A stretch of 64,000 nt of DNA from Elymus sibiricus (taxonomy: Eukaryota; Streptophyta; Magnoliopsida; Poales; Poaceae): assembly GCA_039707655.1 (NCBI GenBank), contig CM077668.1, forward strand, positions 66,853,086 through 66,917,085. The letters run 5' to 3'. The notes below the pieces were generated by a model. The model worked only from the letters and a program-made list of their open reading frames with translations, did no database searches and was not told where the DNA came from. Of the stretch, positions 24,435 through 36,245 are shown in pieces (position 1 is the stretch's first letter; every line of letters begins with the position of its first letter). A program made the translations under genes and the position numbers.

Positions 24435-24787
24435 GAATTTTTTCGATAAAGAACATTTCATTCAATTGATATATCGAGGTGATACAACCGCATTGAAGAA
24501 TGCCCGGCCTCTGCATAGCGCGATGCACACAGCCAACAAGTCCAACAAGCCTAAAAATAAATATCGATTTGCAGCAAAAGTAAATCAGTCCAGCCTAGGG
24601 TGGGGCAAATCCTATCCGGAGATTACACCGCCATCCATGTTGGGAGAAAACCTCCCTGACTGTATGCTCCAGCCGTGTACACGCCATCATAAAAAGGTCT
24701 CTGTCCTCCGGCCTCTGCAGGATAGACCACGTACGGAGCCATCGCGTACACGCATGAATAACCTGCACAGGAGATGAAACACATTTA
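24435..24787 (-). pseudogene. LINE 3' end (last codons of ORF2, 3' UTR, short A tail)
   Basis: On the reverse strand, after the copia insertion point, the protein continues with CTRWLRTWSILQRPEDRDLF (about 24745-24685) and ends near 24620. A non-coding tail follows to TTTATCGAAAAAA at about 24438-24445. This is the end of the same non-LTR element whose zinc-binding domain lies at 33350-33948; the copia element at 24788-33349 separates the two parts. Confidence 0.8.
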
Positions 24788-25991
24788 TGTTGGAAATATG
24801 CCCTAGAGGCAATAATAAATTAGTTATTATCATATTTCCCCGTTCATGATAATAGTTTATTATTCATGCTAGAATTGTATTGACCGGAAACTAAATACAT
24901 GTGTGAATAGATAAACAAATACTGTGTCCCTAGTAAGCCTCTACTAGACTAGCTCGTTGATCAAAAGATGGTCAAGATTTCCTGACCATGGACATGAGTT
25001 GTCATTTGATAATGGGATCACATCATTAGGAGAATGATGTGATGGACTTGACCCAACCGTTAGCATAGCAAATGATCGTTCAGTTTATTGCTATTGCTTT
25101 CACTATGTCAAATACACGTTCCTCTGACCATGAGATCATGCAACTCCCGGATACCATAGGAATACTTTGGGTGTATCAAACGTCACAACGTAACTGGGTG
25201 ATTATAAAGGTGCACTACAGGTATCTCCGAAAGTGTTTGTTGAGTTGGCATGGATCGAGATTGGAATTTGTCACTCCGACTATCGGAGAGGTATCTCTGG
25301 GCCCTCTCGGTAATACAGCATCACAGAAGCCTTGCAAGCACCGTGACTAAAGAGTTAGTTACAAGATGACGTATTACGGAACGAGTAAAGAGACTTGCCG
25401 GTAACGAGATTGAACTAGGTATTGGATACCGACGATCGAATCTCAGGCAAGTAACATACCGCCAGACAAAGGGAACAACGTATGTTGACATATGAGGTTC
25501 ACCGATAAAGATCTTCGTGGAATATGTAGGAACCAATATGAGCATCCAGATTCCGCTGTTGGTTATTGACCGGAGAGTCGTCTCGGTCATGTCTACATCA
25601 TTTCCGAACCCGTAGGGTCCGCACACTTAAGGTTCGATGACGATTTAGTATTATATGAGTTATGTGATTGGTGGCCGAAGTTTGTTCGGAGTCCCGGATG
25701 AGATCACGGACATGACGAGGAGTCTCGAAATGGTCGAGAGGTAAAGATTCATATATTGGAAGGCTATATTCGGACGTCGGAAAGGTTCCGAGTGATTCGG
25801 GTATTTTTCGGAGTACCGGGGAGTTACGGGAATTCACCGGGAGAAGTAATGGGCCTTTTTGGGCCATACGGGAAAAGGAGAGGCAGGCCACGTGAGGAGG
25901 CTCGTGCCCCCCCTTGCCCAAACCGAATTGGACTAGGGGAGGGGGTGCAGCCTCCTCTTTCCTTTCCCTCTCCCTTCCCTCTTTCCTAAAA

Positions 25992-26021
25992 TCCTACTAG
26001 GACTAAGGAGTCCTAGTAGGA
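25992..26021 (+). promoter_or_regulatory. Perfect hairpin upstream of LTR TATA box
   Basis: TCCTACTAGGACT and AGTCCTAGTAGGA are exact reverse complements separated by AAGG. The hairpin is 50 bp before the TATA box and is kept intact in the 3' LTR (32832-32861). Confidence 0.85.
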
Positions 26022-26070
26022 CTCCCCACTTTGGTGCGCCCCTAGGGCCAGCCTCCTCCTCCCTCCCTCC

Positions 26071-26078
26071 TTTATATA
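26071..26078 (+). promoter_or_regulatory. TATA box of copia 5' LTR
   Basis: TTTATATA after a CCTCC-rich tract; the same sequence is in the 3' LTR at 32911-32918. Confidence 0.65.
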
Positions 26079-26512
26079 CGGAGGGGGGGGGCCCCTTGGA
26101 GACACAACAATTGTTCCAAGCCGTGTGCGACGCCCCCCCTCCACCGTTTTCCACCTCGGTCATATTTTCGGAGAGCTTAGGCGAAGCCCTGCCGGAATCA
26201 CTTCACCGTCACCGTCGCCACGCCGTCGTGCTGACGGAACTCATCTACTACCTCGACGTCTTGCTGGATCAAGAAGGCGAGGAACGTCACCGAGCTGCAC
26301 GTGTGTAGAACTCGGAGGTGCCGTACGTTCGGTACTCGATCGGTGGAGCTCGAAGGATTGTTCGACTACACCAACCGCGTTGTGAGACGCTTCCGCTAAC
26401 AGTCTACGAGGGTACGTAGACACACTCTCCCTTCTCGTAGCGATGCATCTCCATGGATAGATCTTGCGTGAGCGTAGGAAATTTTTGAAATTCATGCTCC
26501 GTTCCCCAACAG

Positions 26513-26530
26513 TGGCATCCGAGCCAGGTC
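26513..26530 (+). promoter_or_regulatory. Primer binding site
   Basis: TGGCATCCGAGCCAGG directly follows the 5' LTR and is a mutated form of the TGGTATCAGAGC site that pairs with initiator tRNA-Met in this group. Confidence 0.8.
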
Positions 26531-27798
26531 TATGCGTAGATGTGATTTGCACGAGTAGAACACAAGTGAGTTGTGGGCGTGGGTGTATACATATTGCTTG
26601 CCGTTACTAGTTGTTACTTGATTCGGCGGTATTGTGAGATGAAGCGGCCCGGACCGACATTACGCGTACGCTTACGCGAGACAGGTTTCACCGCTACGTG
26701 CACTCGTTGCATAAAGGTGACTGGCGGGTGTCTGTCTCTCTCACTTTAGTTGAATCGGTTTCAATGAAGAGGGTTCTTTTAGAAGATCAAAAAGCAATCA
26801 CTACACCACGTTGTGGTTTTGCGTAGGTAAGAACGGTTCTTGCAAACCCGTAGCAGCCACGTAAAACTTGCAACAACAAAATAGAGGACGTCTAACTTGT
26901 TTTTGCAGGGTATGCTGGTGATGTGATATGGCCAAGACATGATGTGATATAAGTTGTTGTATGAGATGATCATGTTTTGTAAGTTATCAGGCAACCGGCA
27001 GGAGCCTTATGGTTGTCTCTTTATTGTATGCAATGCCAACGCTATGTAATTGCTTTACTTTACCGCTATTAGTTAGCAGTAGTAGTAGTAGCAATAGCCG
27101 GTGAGACGACCACGACGCTACGATGGAAATCAAGGTGTCACGATGCTACGATGGAGATCAAGGTGTCAACCCGGTGATGATGGAGATCATGACGGTGGTT
27201 TGCTGATGGAGATCAAAAGCACAAGACGATGATGGCCATATCATGTCACATATATTGAATTGCATGTGATGTTAATCCTTTTATGCATCTTATTTTGCTT
27301 AGGATGACGGTAGCATTATAAGATGATCCCTTCACTAAATTTCAAGATAAGTGTTCTCCCCTAGTATGCACCGTTGCGAAGGTTCGACGCTTCTAAGCAC
27401 CACGTGATGATCGGGTGTGATGGATTCTTTCGTTCGCATACAACGGGTGTAAGCCAGTTTTACACACGCAGAATACTTGGGTTAAACTTGACGAGCCTAG
27501 CATGTACAGACATGGCCTCGGAACACAAGAGACCGAAAGGTCGAACATGAGTCATATAGTAGATATGATCAACATGAAAGATGTTCACCATTGATAACTA
27601 ATCCACCTCACGTGATGATCGGACGTGGTTTAGTTGATGTGGATCATGTTACACTTAGACAACTTGAGGGATGTTAATCTAAGTGGGAGTTCTTAAGTAA
27701 TTTGATTAATTGAACTTCAATTGTCATGAACATAGTCTTACTTTAGCAAATTTATGTTGTAGATCCATAGACCGCGCTGTAGTTCCCCTGTTTTTATT

Positions 27799-28720
27799 AT
27801 GTTCCTAGAGAAAACGAAGTTGAAAGTTGATGGAAGCAACTATGCGGACTAGGTCCGTGATCTGAGGATTGTCCTCACTGCTGCACAGAAGGCTTATGTC
27901 CTTAATGCACCGCTCAGTGAAATACCCCTACAGCTTCGTCTGAAGACGTTATGAACGTCTGGCAGACAAGAAAAGATGACTACTCGATAGTTCAGTGCGC
28001 CATACTTTACGGCTTAGAACCGGAGCTCCAAATATGTTTTGAGCAACACGGAGCATATGAGATGTTCCAAGAGCTGAAAATTTGTTTTTCAAGACTCACA
28101 CCCGGGTTGAGTGGGATGACACCTTCGACAAGTTCTATAGCTACAAGATGGAGGAGAACAACTCCGTTAGTGAGCATGTACTCAGAATGTCTGAGTACTT
28201 CAAACACTTGAATCAAGTGGGAGTTAGACTTCCGAATAAAGTGGTGATTGATAGAGTTCTCTAGTCACTATCACTAAGCTACTGGATCTTCGTGATGAAC
28301 TATAAACATGCAAGGGATAGAAGATCCTTAAGCTATTCGCGATGCTACAATCTGCGGATGTAGAAATCAAAAAAAAGGGAGCATCAAGTGTTGATGGTTA
28401 ATAAGACCACTAGTTTCAAGAAGGGCAAGGGAAAGAAAAGGGAACTTCAAGAAGAACGGTAAAACAATTGCCGCTCACGCGAAGAAACCCAAGGCTGAAC
28501 CAAACCCGAGACTTAGTGCTCCCATTGCAAAGGGAAATGTCACAGGGAGCGGAACTTCCCCAAAGTAACTGGCAGATAATAAGACTGGCAATGTCAACAA
28601 AGATATTTGATATACATGTTATTGATATGTACCTTACTAGTACTCGTAGGAGCACCTGGGTATTTGATACTTGTTCAGTTGCTTACAACTTGAAACATGG
28701 AGCTTCGGAATAAACGAGGG
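27799..28720 (+). pseudogene. Copia gag remnant
   Basis: The ATG at 27799 opens MFLEKTKLKVDGSNYAD, the usual start of BARE/Angela gag (capsid), but the next codon is TAG where Trp is expected. The remainder runs through several frames: VLTAAQKAYVLN (about 27870), then YKMEENNSVSEHVLRMSEYF (about 28145-28200), then a basic Lys-rich stretch. The Cys/His knuckle is not readable. From 26531 to 27798 I see only leader sequence. Confidence 0.8.
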
Positions 28721-28974
28721 CTAGCTAAGAACGAGGTGACGATGTGCATTGGAAGTGTCTCCAAGGTTGATGTGATCACCATCGCCACGCTCTCTCTACC
28801 TTCAGGATTAGTGATGAACCTAAATAATTGTTATTTGGTGCTTGCGTTAAGCATGAACATTATATCTGATAATGTTTATTGCAAGATGGTTATTCAATTT
28901 CAGAGAATAATTGTTATTCTATTTGGATAATATCATTGATGATCATGCACTTAAAATGAAAGGTTTATAGAATC

Positions 28975-31560
28975 TTGATCGTAGTAATACATATGTTCAT
29001 AACACGAATGCCAAAAGATAATGATAGTACCACATATTTGTGGCACTGCCGCTTAGGTCATATCAGTGTTAAACACATGAAGAAACTCCATGCAGATGGG
29101 TTTTTGGAATCTCTTGATTATGAATCATTTGAGACATGTGAACCGTGCCTTATTGGCAAGATGACTAAAACTCCGTTCTCCGGAACAATGGAGCGAGCAA
29201 CCAACTTATTGGAAATAATACATACCGATGTATGCGGTCCGATGAGTGTTGAGGCGCGCGGTGGATATCGTTATATTCTCACGTTCACTGATGATTTGAG
29301 TAGATATGGTTATGTCTACTTGATGAAGCATAAATCTGAAACATTTGAAAAGTTCAAAGAATTTCAGAGTGAAGTAGAGAACCATCGTAACAAGAAAATA
29401 AAGTTCTTACGATCTGATCGTGGAGGAGAATATTTGAGTTACGAGTTTGGCAATCACTTAAGACAATGTGGAATTGTTTCACAGCTCACGCCACATGGAA
29501 CACCACAGCGTAATGGTGTGTCCGAACGTCGTAATCGTACTCTATTGGATATGGTGCGTTCTATGATGTCTCTTAACGATTTGCCACTATCATTTTGGGG
29601 TTATGCATTAGAGACAGCTGCATTCACTTTAAACAAGGGCACCGTCTAAATCCGTTGAGATGACACCGTATTAACTGTGGTTTGCAAGAAACCTAAGATG
29701 TCGTTTCTGAAAGTTTGGGGATGCAATGCTTATGTCAAAAGGCTTCAGCCAGATAAGCTCGAACCCAAAGCGGATAAGTGCGTCTTCATAGGATACCCAA
29801 AGGAGACCGTTGGGTACACCTTCTACCACAGATCCGAAGGCAAAGTATTCGTTGCTAAGAATGGATCCTTTCTAGAGAAGGAGTTTCTCTCGAAAGAAGT
29901 GAGTGGGAGGAAAGTAGAACTTGATGAGATAATTGTACCTCCTCTGGATAGTAGTACGCCACAGAAAGAAATTTCTGTGACACCAACACAGACCAGAGAA
30001 GAAGTTGATGATGATGATCATGAGGCTTCGGATCAAGTTGCTACAGAACCTCGTAGGTCAACCAGGACACGCTCCGCACCAGATTGGTACGGCAATCCTG
30101 TCTTGGAGGTCATGTTGTTAGACAACGGTGAACCTACGAACTATGAAGAAGCGATGGCGAGCCCGGATTCCGACAAATGGCTTGAGGCCATGAAATCCGA
30201 GATTAGATCCATGTATGAGAACAAAGTGTGGACTTTGGTAGACTTGCCCGATGAAACGGCGAGCTATTAAAAATAAATGGATCTTTAAGAAGAAGACGGA
30301 CGCTGATGGTAATGTCACCGTCTATAAAGCTCGACTTGTTGCTAAAGGTTATCGACAAGTTCAAGGAGTTGACTATGATGAGACTTTCTCACCCGTAGCG
30401 ATGCTAAAGTCTGTCAGATTTATGTTAGCAATTGCCGCGTTTTATGATTATGAAATCTGGCAAATGGACGTCAAAACGGCATTCCTTAATGGATTCCTTA
30501 AGGAAGAATTGTATATGATACAACCGGAAGGTTTTGTCGATCCTAAAGGTGCTAACAAAGTATGCAAGCTCCAGCGATCCATCTATGGACTGGTGCAAGC
30601 ATCTCGAAGCTGGAATACTCGCTTTGATGAAGTGATCAAAGCGTTTGGGTTTATGCAAGTTTATGGAGAAACTTGTATTTACAACAAAGTGAGTGGGAGC
30701 TCTATAACATTTCTAATAAGTATATGTGATTGGAAATGATGTAGAATTTCTGGAAAGCATAAAGAATTAATTGAAAGGAGTTTTTCAAGATCTATAGAGA
30801 TCTATAGAGATCTATAGAGATAGATCAAGACACCTGATAAAAGATTTTCACACACCTTGATTAGATTTTGAAGAAGTTCAAAATGGATCAAGTCAAAAGA
30901 AATAAGTTCTTGGCTGGTGTGAAGTGGAGTAAGACTTGAAGATCTAGGTAAAGGTTGTGTACATGTTAGGCATCAAAATCTATAGATATAGATTGAGACG
31001 CCTCATATGACTTTCACAAAACATATACCTTGACAAGATTTTGAAGAAGTTCAAAATGGATCAGTCAAAGAAGGAGTTCTTGACTGTGGTGAAAGGTGTG
31101 AAGTTGAGTAAGACTCAAATCTCGACCACGGCAAAATAAATAGAATGGATGAAGGTTATCCCCTATGCCTCGGCCATAGGTTCTATAAAATATGCCAAGC
31201 TGTGTGCCTTGCCATGTGTCTGGCAAAAGAGGTACCAAAGTGATCCAGGAGTAGATCACTGGACAGCGGTCAAATTATCCTTAAGATGACTAAGGAAGAA
31301 TTTCTCGGGAATAGAGATGATAAAGAGTTCGTCGTAAGGGGTTACGTCGATGCAAGCTTTAAACACTGATCCGAAAGACTATGAGTCTCAGACCGGATAA
31401 GTATAGTGGGGAAACTTTTTGGAGTAGCTCCAAACAGAGTGTGGTAGCAGCATCTACATAGAGATTTGCCAAGAACACACGGATCCGAATATTGCAGGCC
31501 CGTTGACTAAAACCTCTCTCACAAGCAAAACATGATCAGCTTTAGAACTGATTAAGTGTT
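28975..31560 (+). pseudogene. Copia pol: integrase, RT and RNase H remnant, catalytic RT motif deleted
   Basis: The integrase zinc site (HCRLGHISVKHM, then CEPCLIGK) and core (HTDVCGPM, FLRSDRGGEY, GTPQRNGVSERRNRT) lie in the open frame 28975-29649. After a frameshift the reading continues at 29677-30270 (FLKVWGCNAYVKRL to NKVWTLVDLPDE), then shifts again to 30251-30739 (WIFKKKTDADGN, WQMDVKTAFLNG). At about 30717-30730 the bases coding the YVDD catalytic core are deleted, leaving LISICDWK and a stop. After that only RNase H fragments remain (about 31140-31550), with a partial duplication (KKFKMDQ coding sequence near 30866 and again near 31040). Confidence 0.9.
30788..30831 (+). repeat. Short tandem AGATCTATAG repeat inside pol
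   Basis: Three direct copies of AGATCTATAG in a place where copia pol normally has one TCTATAGAGATAGATC. It looks like slippage after loss of function. Confidence 0.8.
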
Positions 31561-31611
31561 AATTACATGGAGATGTAATCTAGATTATTGACTCTAGTGC
31601 AAGTGGGAGAC

Positions 31612-33349
31612 TGTTGGAAATATGCCCTAGAGGCAATAATAAATTAGTTATTATCATATTTCCCCGTTCATGATAATAGTTTATTATTCATGCTAGAATT
31701 GTATTGACCGGAAACTAAATACATGTGTGAATAGATAAACAAATACTGTGTCCCTAGTAAGCCTCTACTAGACTAGCTCGTTGATCAAAAGATGGTCAAG
31801 ATTTCCTGACCATGGACATGAGTTGTCATTTGATAATGGGATCACATCATTAGGAGAATGATGTGATGGACTTGACCCAACCGTTAGCATAGCAAATGAT
31901 CGTTCAGTTTATTGCTATTGCTTTCACTATGTCAAATACACGTTCCTCTGACCATGAGATCATGCAACTCCCAGATACCGTAGGAATACTTTGGGTGTAT
32001 CAAATGTCACAACGTAACTGGGTGATTATAAAGGTGCACTACAGGTATCTCCGAAAGTGTTTGTTGAGTTGGCATGGATCGAGATTGGAATTTGTCACTC
32101 CGACTATCGGAGAGGTATCTCTGGGCCCTCTCGGTAATACAGCATCACAGAAGCCTTGCAAGCACCGTGACTAAAGAGTTAGTTACAAGATGACGTATTA
32201 CGGAACGAGTAAAGAGACTTGCCGGTAACGAGATTGAACTAGGTATTGGATACCGACGATCGAATCTCGGGCAAGTAACATACCGCCAGACAAAGGGAAC
32301 AACGTATGTTGACATATGAGGTTCACCGATAAAGATCTTCGTGGAATATGTAGGAACCAATATGAGCATCCAGGTTCCGCTGTTGGTTATTGACCGGAGA
32401 GTCATCTCGGTCATGTCTACATCATTCCCGAACCCATAGGGTCCGCACACTTAAGGTTCGATGACGATTTAGTATTATATGAGTTATGTGATTGGTGGCC
32501 GAAGTTTGTTCGGAGTCCCGGATGAGATCACGGACATGACGAGGAGTCTCGAAATGGTCGAGAGGTAAAGATTCATATATTGGAAGGCTATATTCGGACG
32601 TCGGAAAGGTTCCGAGTGATTCGGGTATTTTTCGGAGTACCGGGGAGTTACGGGAATTCACCGGGAGAAGTAATGGGCCTTTTTGGGCCATACGGGAAAA
32701 GGAGAGGCAGGCCACGTGAGGAGGCTCGTGCCCCCCCTTGCCCAAACCGAATTGGACTAGGGGAGGGGGTGCAGCCCCCTCTTTCCTTTCCCTCTCCCTT
32801 CCCTCTTTCCTACTCCGTATGGGAGGTGGAATCCTACTAGGACTAAGGAGTCCTAGTAGGACTCCCCACTTTGGTGCGCCCCTAGTGCCAGCCTCCTCCT
32901 CCCTCCCTCCTTTATATACGGAGGGGGGCGCCCCTTGGAGACACAACAATTGTTCCAAGCCGTGTGCGGCGCCCCCCTCCACCGTTTTCCACCTCGGTCA
33001 TATTTTCGGAGAGCTTAGGCGAAGCCCTGCCGGAATCACTTCACCGTCACCGTCGCCACGCCGTCGTGCTGACGGAACTCATCTACTACCTCGACGTCTT
33101 GCTGGATCAAGAAGGCGAGGAACGTCACCGAGCTGCACGTGTGTAGAACTCGGAGGTGCCGTACGTTCGGTACTCGATCGGTGGAGCTCGAAGGATTGTT
33201 CGACTACATCAACCGCGTTGTGAGACGCTTCCGCTAACGGTCTACGAGGGTACGTAGACACACTCTCCCCTCTTGTAGCGATGCATCTCCATGGATAGAT
33301 CTTGCGTGAGCGTAGGAAATTTTTGAAATTCATGCTCCGTTCCCCAACA
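31612..33349 (+). repeat. 3' LTR of the copia element
   Basis: 1738 bp and nearly the same as the 5' LTR. It is preceded by the purine tract CAAGTGGGAGAC. A CTCCGTATGGGAGGTGG segment near 32814-32830 is absent from the 5' LTR and accounts for the length difference. Confidence 0.97.
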
Positions 33350-33948
33350 ATTTATTGTGAAAAATCACATCATTTCTGGTAAGCCACAGTGCCCAACATA
33401 AGGCAGCCGCCCCCACGAGTAGATTGCAGAAAATTGTTTATTGATACCCCGCAGCCAATTGCCGAACATGTTACGTGCACTACGTGGGGGATATAGATTT
33501 GAAGCTACTTGAACTATGGCCCAGACTGCACGAGCAAACTTACACTCAAAAAATAAGTGTTTGATGGACTCGTCATGTTGGCAAAAGACACATGTCTTGT
33601 TACCTTGCCAGTTGCATCGTGCCAAGTTATCTCTAGTTAAGATGACCCCTCTGTTTAGAAACCAGAGGAATATCTTCACTCTTAGGGGAATTTTGAGCTT
33701 CCACAATTTCTTGTTATCAACCGGAACATCAGTGTGAACCATTGCATCATACAAGGATTTGACTGAAAAGCTACCGTTCTGATGCAAATTCCATCGGAAC
33801 TTGTCTGGTTCGCCTGACAGCTGAATGGCCTCCAGACGAATGAGTAATTCATTCCATGCTACCAGGCGAGGCCCAAAAAGGTCCCTGCGGAAAGAAATAT
33901 CAGGGTTTTCTTGTCCCAATACTTGTTTGATCGTGACGAATTTATGTC
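33350..33948 (-). pseudogene. LINE ORF2 C-terminal part with zinc-binding (zf-RVT) domain
   Basis: A reverse-strand frame open for about 184 codons has the features of the RT-associated zinc-binding domain of plant LINEs. These are DKFRWNLHQNGSFSVKSLYD, LWKLKIPLRVKIFLWFLNRG, then CVFC and HLFFECKFARAVW. In full-length elements it lies after the reverse transcriptase, and it is thought to bind nucleic acid. The upstream RT and endonuclease are absent, so the element is 5'-truncated at about 33948, as is common in target-primed insertion. Its end is at 24435-24787 across the copia element. Confidence 0.88.
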
Positions 33949-34257
33949 TGAAAAATAAATAAAGACCTAGAACAAAGATAAAAAAAAACGCCTAACGAGC
34001 AGTCCGTTTATAAGTCGAACAAGTTGCACGTTTTAGATATGATTGGTGGCAAACATTAATTGTGTGCAACTTCAATGTCTATAAAGATGCATCACACTCT
34101 CGAAAAAGGGACCATAAAAAGAAACTAGAGAATACGGTAAAAATAAGACAAAATATTTAAAATAATTTAACACAAAAGTACGTACATAAAATCATATGCT
34201 ATATTAAGAAAAAAATGTAAATTAACTAAAGAATGTTTTTTGTAGAACAACGGAGGA
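33949..34257. other. Anonymous AT-rich flank
   Basis: No coding sequence or repeat recognised. Confidence 0.5.
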
Positions 34258-34857
34258 GAGTACCTGGCCGATAGCTCTTGCGGCTCGCACTCCACTGCAT
34301 CGAGCGCTGCGTGTTCTAGTTCAGCCATAACCTTGTATATATGGGCCTAGGGCACTGTCGGTGTTTTTCTGTCAGCAGTGTCATCGGAGTCCGACTACTT
34401 GTTCAGCTAGGGAGAGCGCTCGGTGGATCGACATGGCTAAGCGTGGATAAGAGGGACTTTACCAAGGTCCAGGCCCTCTGGGAGGAGGTAAAACCCTACT
34501 CTTGCTTCTATTATTGATATTATGTTGGGGGGGGGGGGGAATTGCCGGAGACTGGTTTTTCTCTAGCAAGATCTAACATGCTATTACAACTTTCTTGGCC
34601 GCCCCCTAGGGTTCCTGGCTTGCCTTATATATATATATATGTGTGTGGATAAGCCAAGTGTACAAGCGTCGGGTTGGGCTGGCCTCAAGGTCCTTGCTTG
34701 GCTTAGCCCTTGCTTATGTCTCGTGCCTTACGAAAGCGCTGAGTCCCCGACCACTCTTTTGTTCCCGAGTTTTGTTTACATGGATGACGATTCTCGGATC
34801 CTCCATCAGTAGCCTCTGAGTGACATACGGTTCATTTGTCAGGGGGCAATTTGGGAC
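34258..34857. other. Anonymous region with G-run and TA repeat
   Basis: There is a 13-base G run at 34526-34538 and a short TATATATA tract at about 34627-34640. On the reverse strand a small exon-like block (ATG at 34328, MAELEHAALDAVE.., donor GTACTC near 34262) is seen without partners; I do not call it a gene. Confidence 0.35.
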
Positions 34858-35552
34858 TAGGGCTGCAAACGAGTCAAGTTCGTGCAAGTTGGAGTAGGCT
34901 CAGCTCAATTTTTACTAAAATTCGAGCAAGCTCAAACTAAGCTCAAGGTCGAGCTGTAGAAAGTGACTCATGATGTTTGTAACGATCTCGAGATAGTTTT
35001 GAGCTAAATAGGATTTAAAAATATATATAATCTAAGACAATTTTTCAAACAAGATAGGCCACATCACAAAATAAGAAACCACTATAAAATATTATTCCAA
35101 CAAAAGGTAGTTTTACTTATTCCCTCTCAATTGAAGACTAGTATGTAATATCAAGAGATCGTCTGATCGTGGAAGAACTAGCAAGAGAAAAAAACAAAGG
35201 TGCGTCTACTCTCAAACTTTGGCAAAAAATAATAGGATATTTAACACGCAACTGACCACGTATTAAAGTCTAAAATTCCTCCGTGCTTAATTAAGCTTCC
35301 ATGTATGCTGGTAGATAAAATGGAGAAAATCATACACAACATATATGGTGATAAATTATCCTATTTCCTTTTAATATATATCAAGATTTTTTAATATAAT
35401 TATATTACATTGAGCTAAAACCGAGCAAGCTAGTGTTGGCTCAAGACCATCTCGTATCTCAATTGAGCTACATAAAGTGCTCATACTCAGCTCATTTCTT
35501 TTCGAGTCAATCTCAAGTGGCTCACGAGCATTGAGCTTTTCTTGCAGCCCTA
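34858..35552. mobile_element. hAT-like non-autonomous element
   Basis: The left end is TAGGGCTGCAAACGAG and the right end, reversed, is TAGGGCTGCAAGAAAAG, an 11-bp perfect terminal inverted repeat. The flanks TTTGGGAC (34850-34857) and TATGGGAC (35553-35560) match at 7 of 8 positions, the target size of hAT elements. The 695-bp interior has CGAGC and GAGCT phrases near both ends in opposite orientation and no transposase. Confidence 0.82.
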
Positions 35553-35984
35553 TATGGGACTAGTTGTTCTGGAGGCCTTGATCATCTGCAAAACTAGTCC
35601 CGATGCAGGGGCGGTAGGCTTGGCCTCCTCTTTAACTTTAAATTGTATAAAAGCATTGGGCGTTTAATGACTACACCTCAGTCGTCCCCAATGATTGGCT
35701 TTCCGCTACCGCACTAGCCCCTTCTCTCACTGCTGCCCGGGTTAGCTTTCCACGTCCTCCTCGCTTCTTACCTCCTCCTTGACCGACCTACGGGATTCTG
35801 GGTACCTGCAGGGTCCTAGAACGAGAAGAAGACAAGAGACAACTCTGTTGCAATCGGACACATACATGACGTTAAAAAATCAAAGTCATTCCATCGATCC
35901 CTTGTTGACGAGTGGATTTTATGCATACTATCTAAGTATATTTTAGTGCCAAAATCCCTCATATCATATCCATCTAGCACTTAT
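35553..35984. other. No gene seen
   Basis: Pyrimidine-rich sequence with one TATAAAAG at about 35647. A leader of the adjacent Athila-like remnant may begin near 35880. Confidence 0.4.
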
Positions 35985-36245
35985 TCATGTCCACAATGCA
36001 TAGTTTTCAGTCTTTACTCGTTTTATCAAGTTTGTTGCACAACTTTTATTTTTATTTAGTAGGCATTCATCGTTGATGGGGAAGCCGAAGTGATTACACC
36101 ACTCCTTGAGAGTGATGTCAAAATTTTGGTACAAGAGACGAAAAGTGATCCGCTCCTCTTCTTCCCCGGGGTCCAGCCCAACGTTGTGCGAGAGAGTGTT
36201 AAAAAACTCAGGCGTCAAAAATTGAAGTAGATGGTTGAATATCAA
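35985..36245 (-). pseudogene. Athila-type ORF1 fragment
   Basis: The reverse-strand reading has FLTPEFFNTLSHNVGLD, EERITFRLLYQNFDITLKEW and CNHFGFPINDECLLNK. This resembles the protein of unknown role found in Athila-type gypsy elements and in many grass transposon-derived ORFs. The fragment is about 86 codons, far shorter than a full ORF1, and no LTR ends or pol are visible close by. My family assignment is from memory of the FDITLKEWCNHFGFP phrase. Confidence 0.55.

Larger units (their letters stand above)
24788..26511 (+). repeat. 5' LTR of the copia element
   Basis: 1724 bp, TG...CA ends. It contains a 13-bp-stem hairpin at 25992-26021 and a TATA box at 26071-26078, then a GC-rich transcribed part. 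Short open frames here are not genes. Confidence 0.97.
24788..33349 (+). mobile_element. BARE/WIS/Angela-type copia retrotransposon, defective
   Basis: Two LTRs (24788-26511 and 31612-33349) start TGTTGGAAATATGCCCTAGA and end CCCCAACA. The element is flanked by a perfect 5-bp duplication ATTTA (24783-24787 and 33350-33354). Its order is LTR, tRNA-Met-like primer site, leader, gag, integrase, RT, RNase H, purine tract, LTR. By eye the LTRs differ at only about 15-20 positions plus a short indel near 25988, about 1 %, so the insertion is young. Gag and pol nevertheless carry many lesions (see entries), so it cannot move on its own. It landed in a LINE remnant. Confidence 0.97.

Noticed and set aside
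24164..24528. Hydrophobic reverse-strand ORFs that look like membrane proteins
   Set aside because: They are translations of A-rich forward DNA (Phe/Leu/Ser runs) and overlap a LINE 3' end.
34263..34328. Small reverse-strand first exon
   Set aside because: Starts with ATG and ends at a donor-like GTACTC, but no later exon could be joined.
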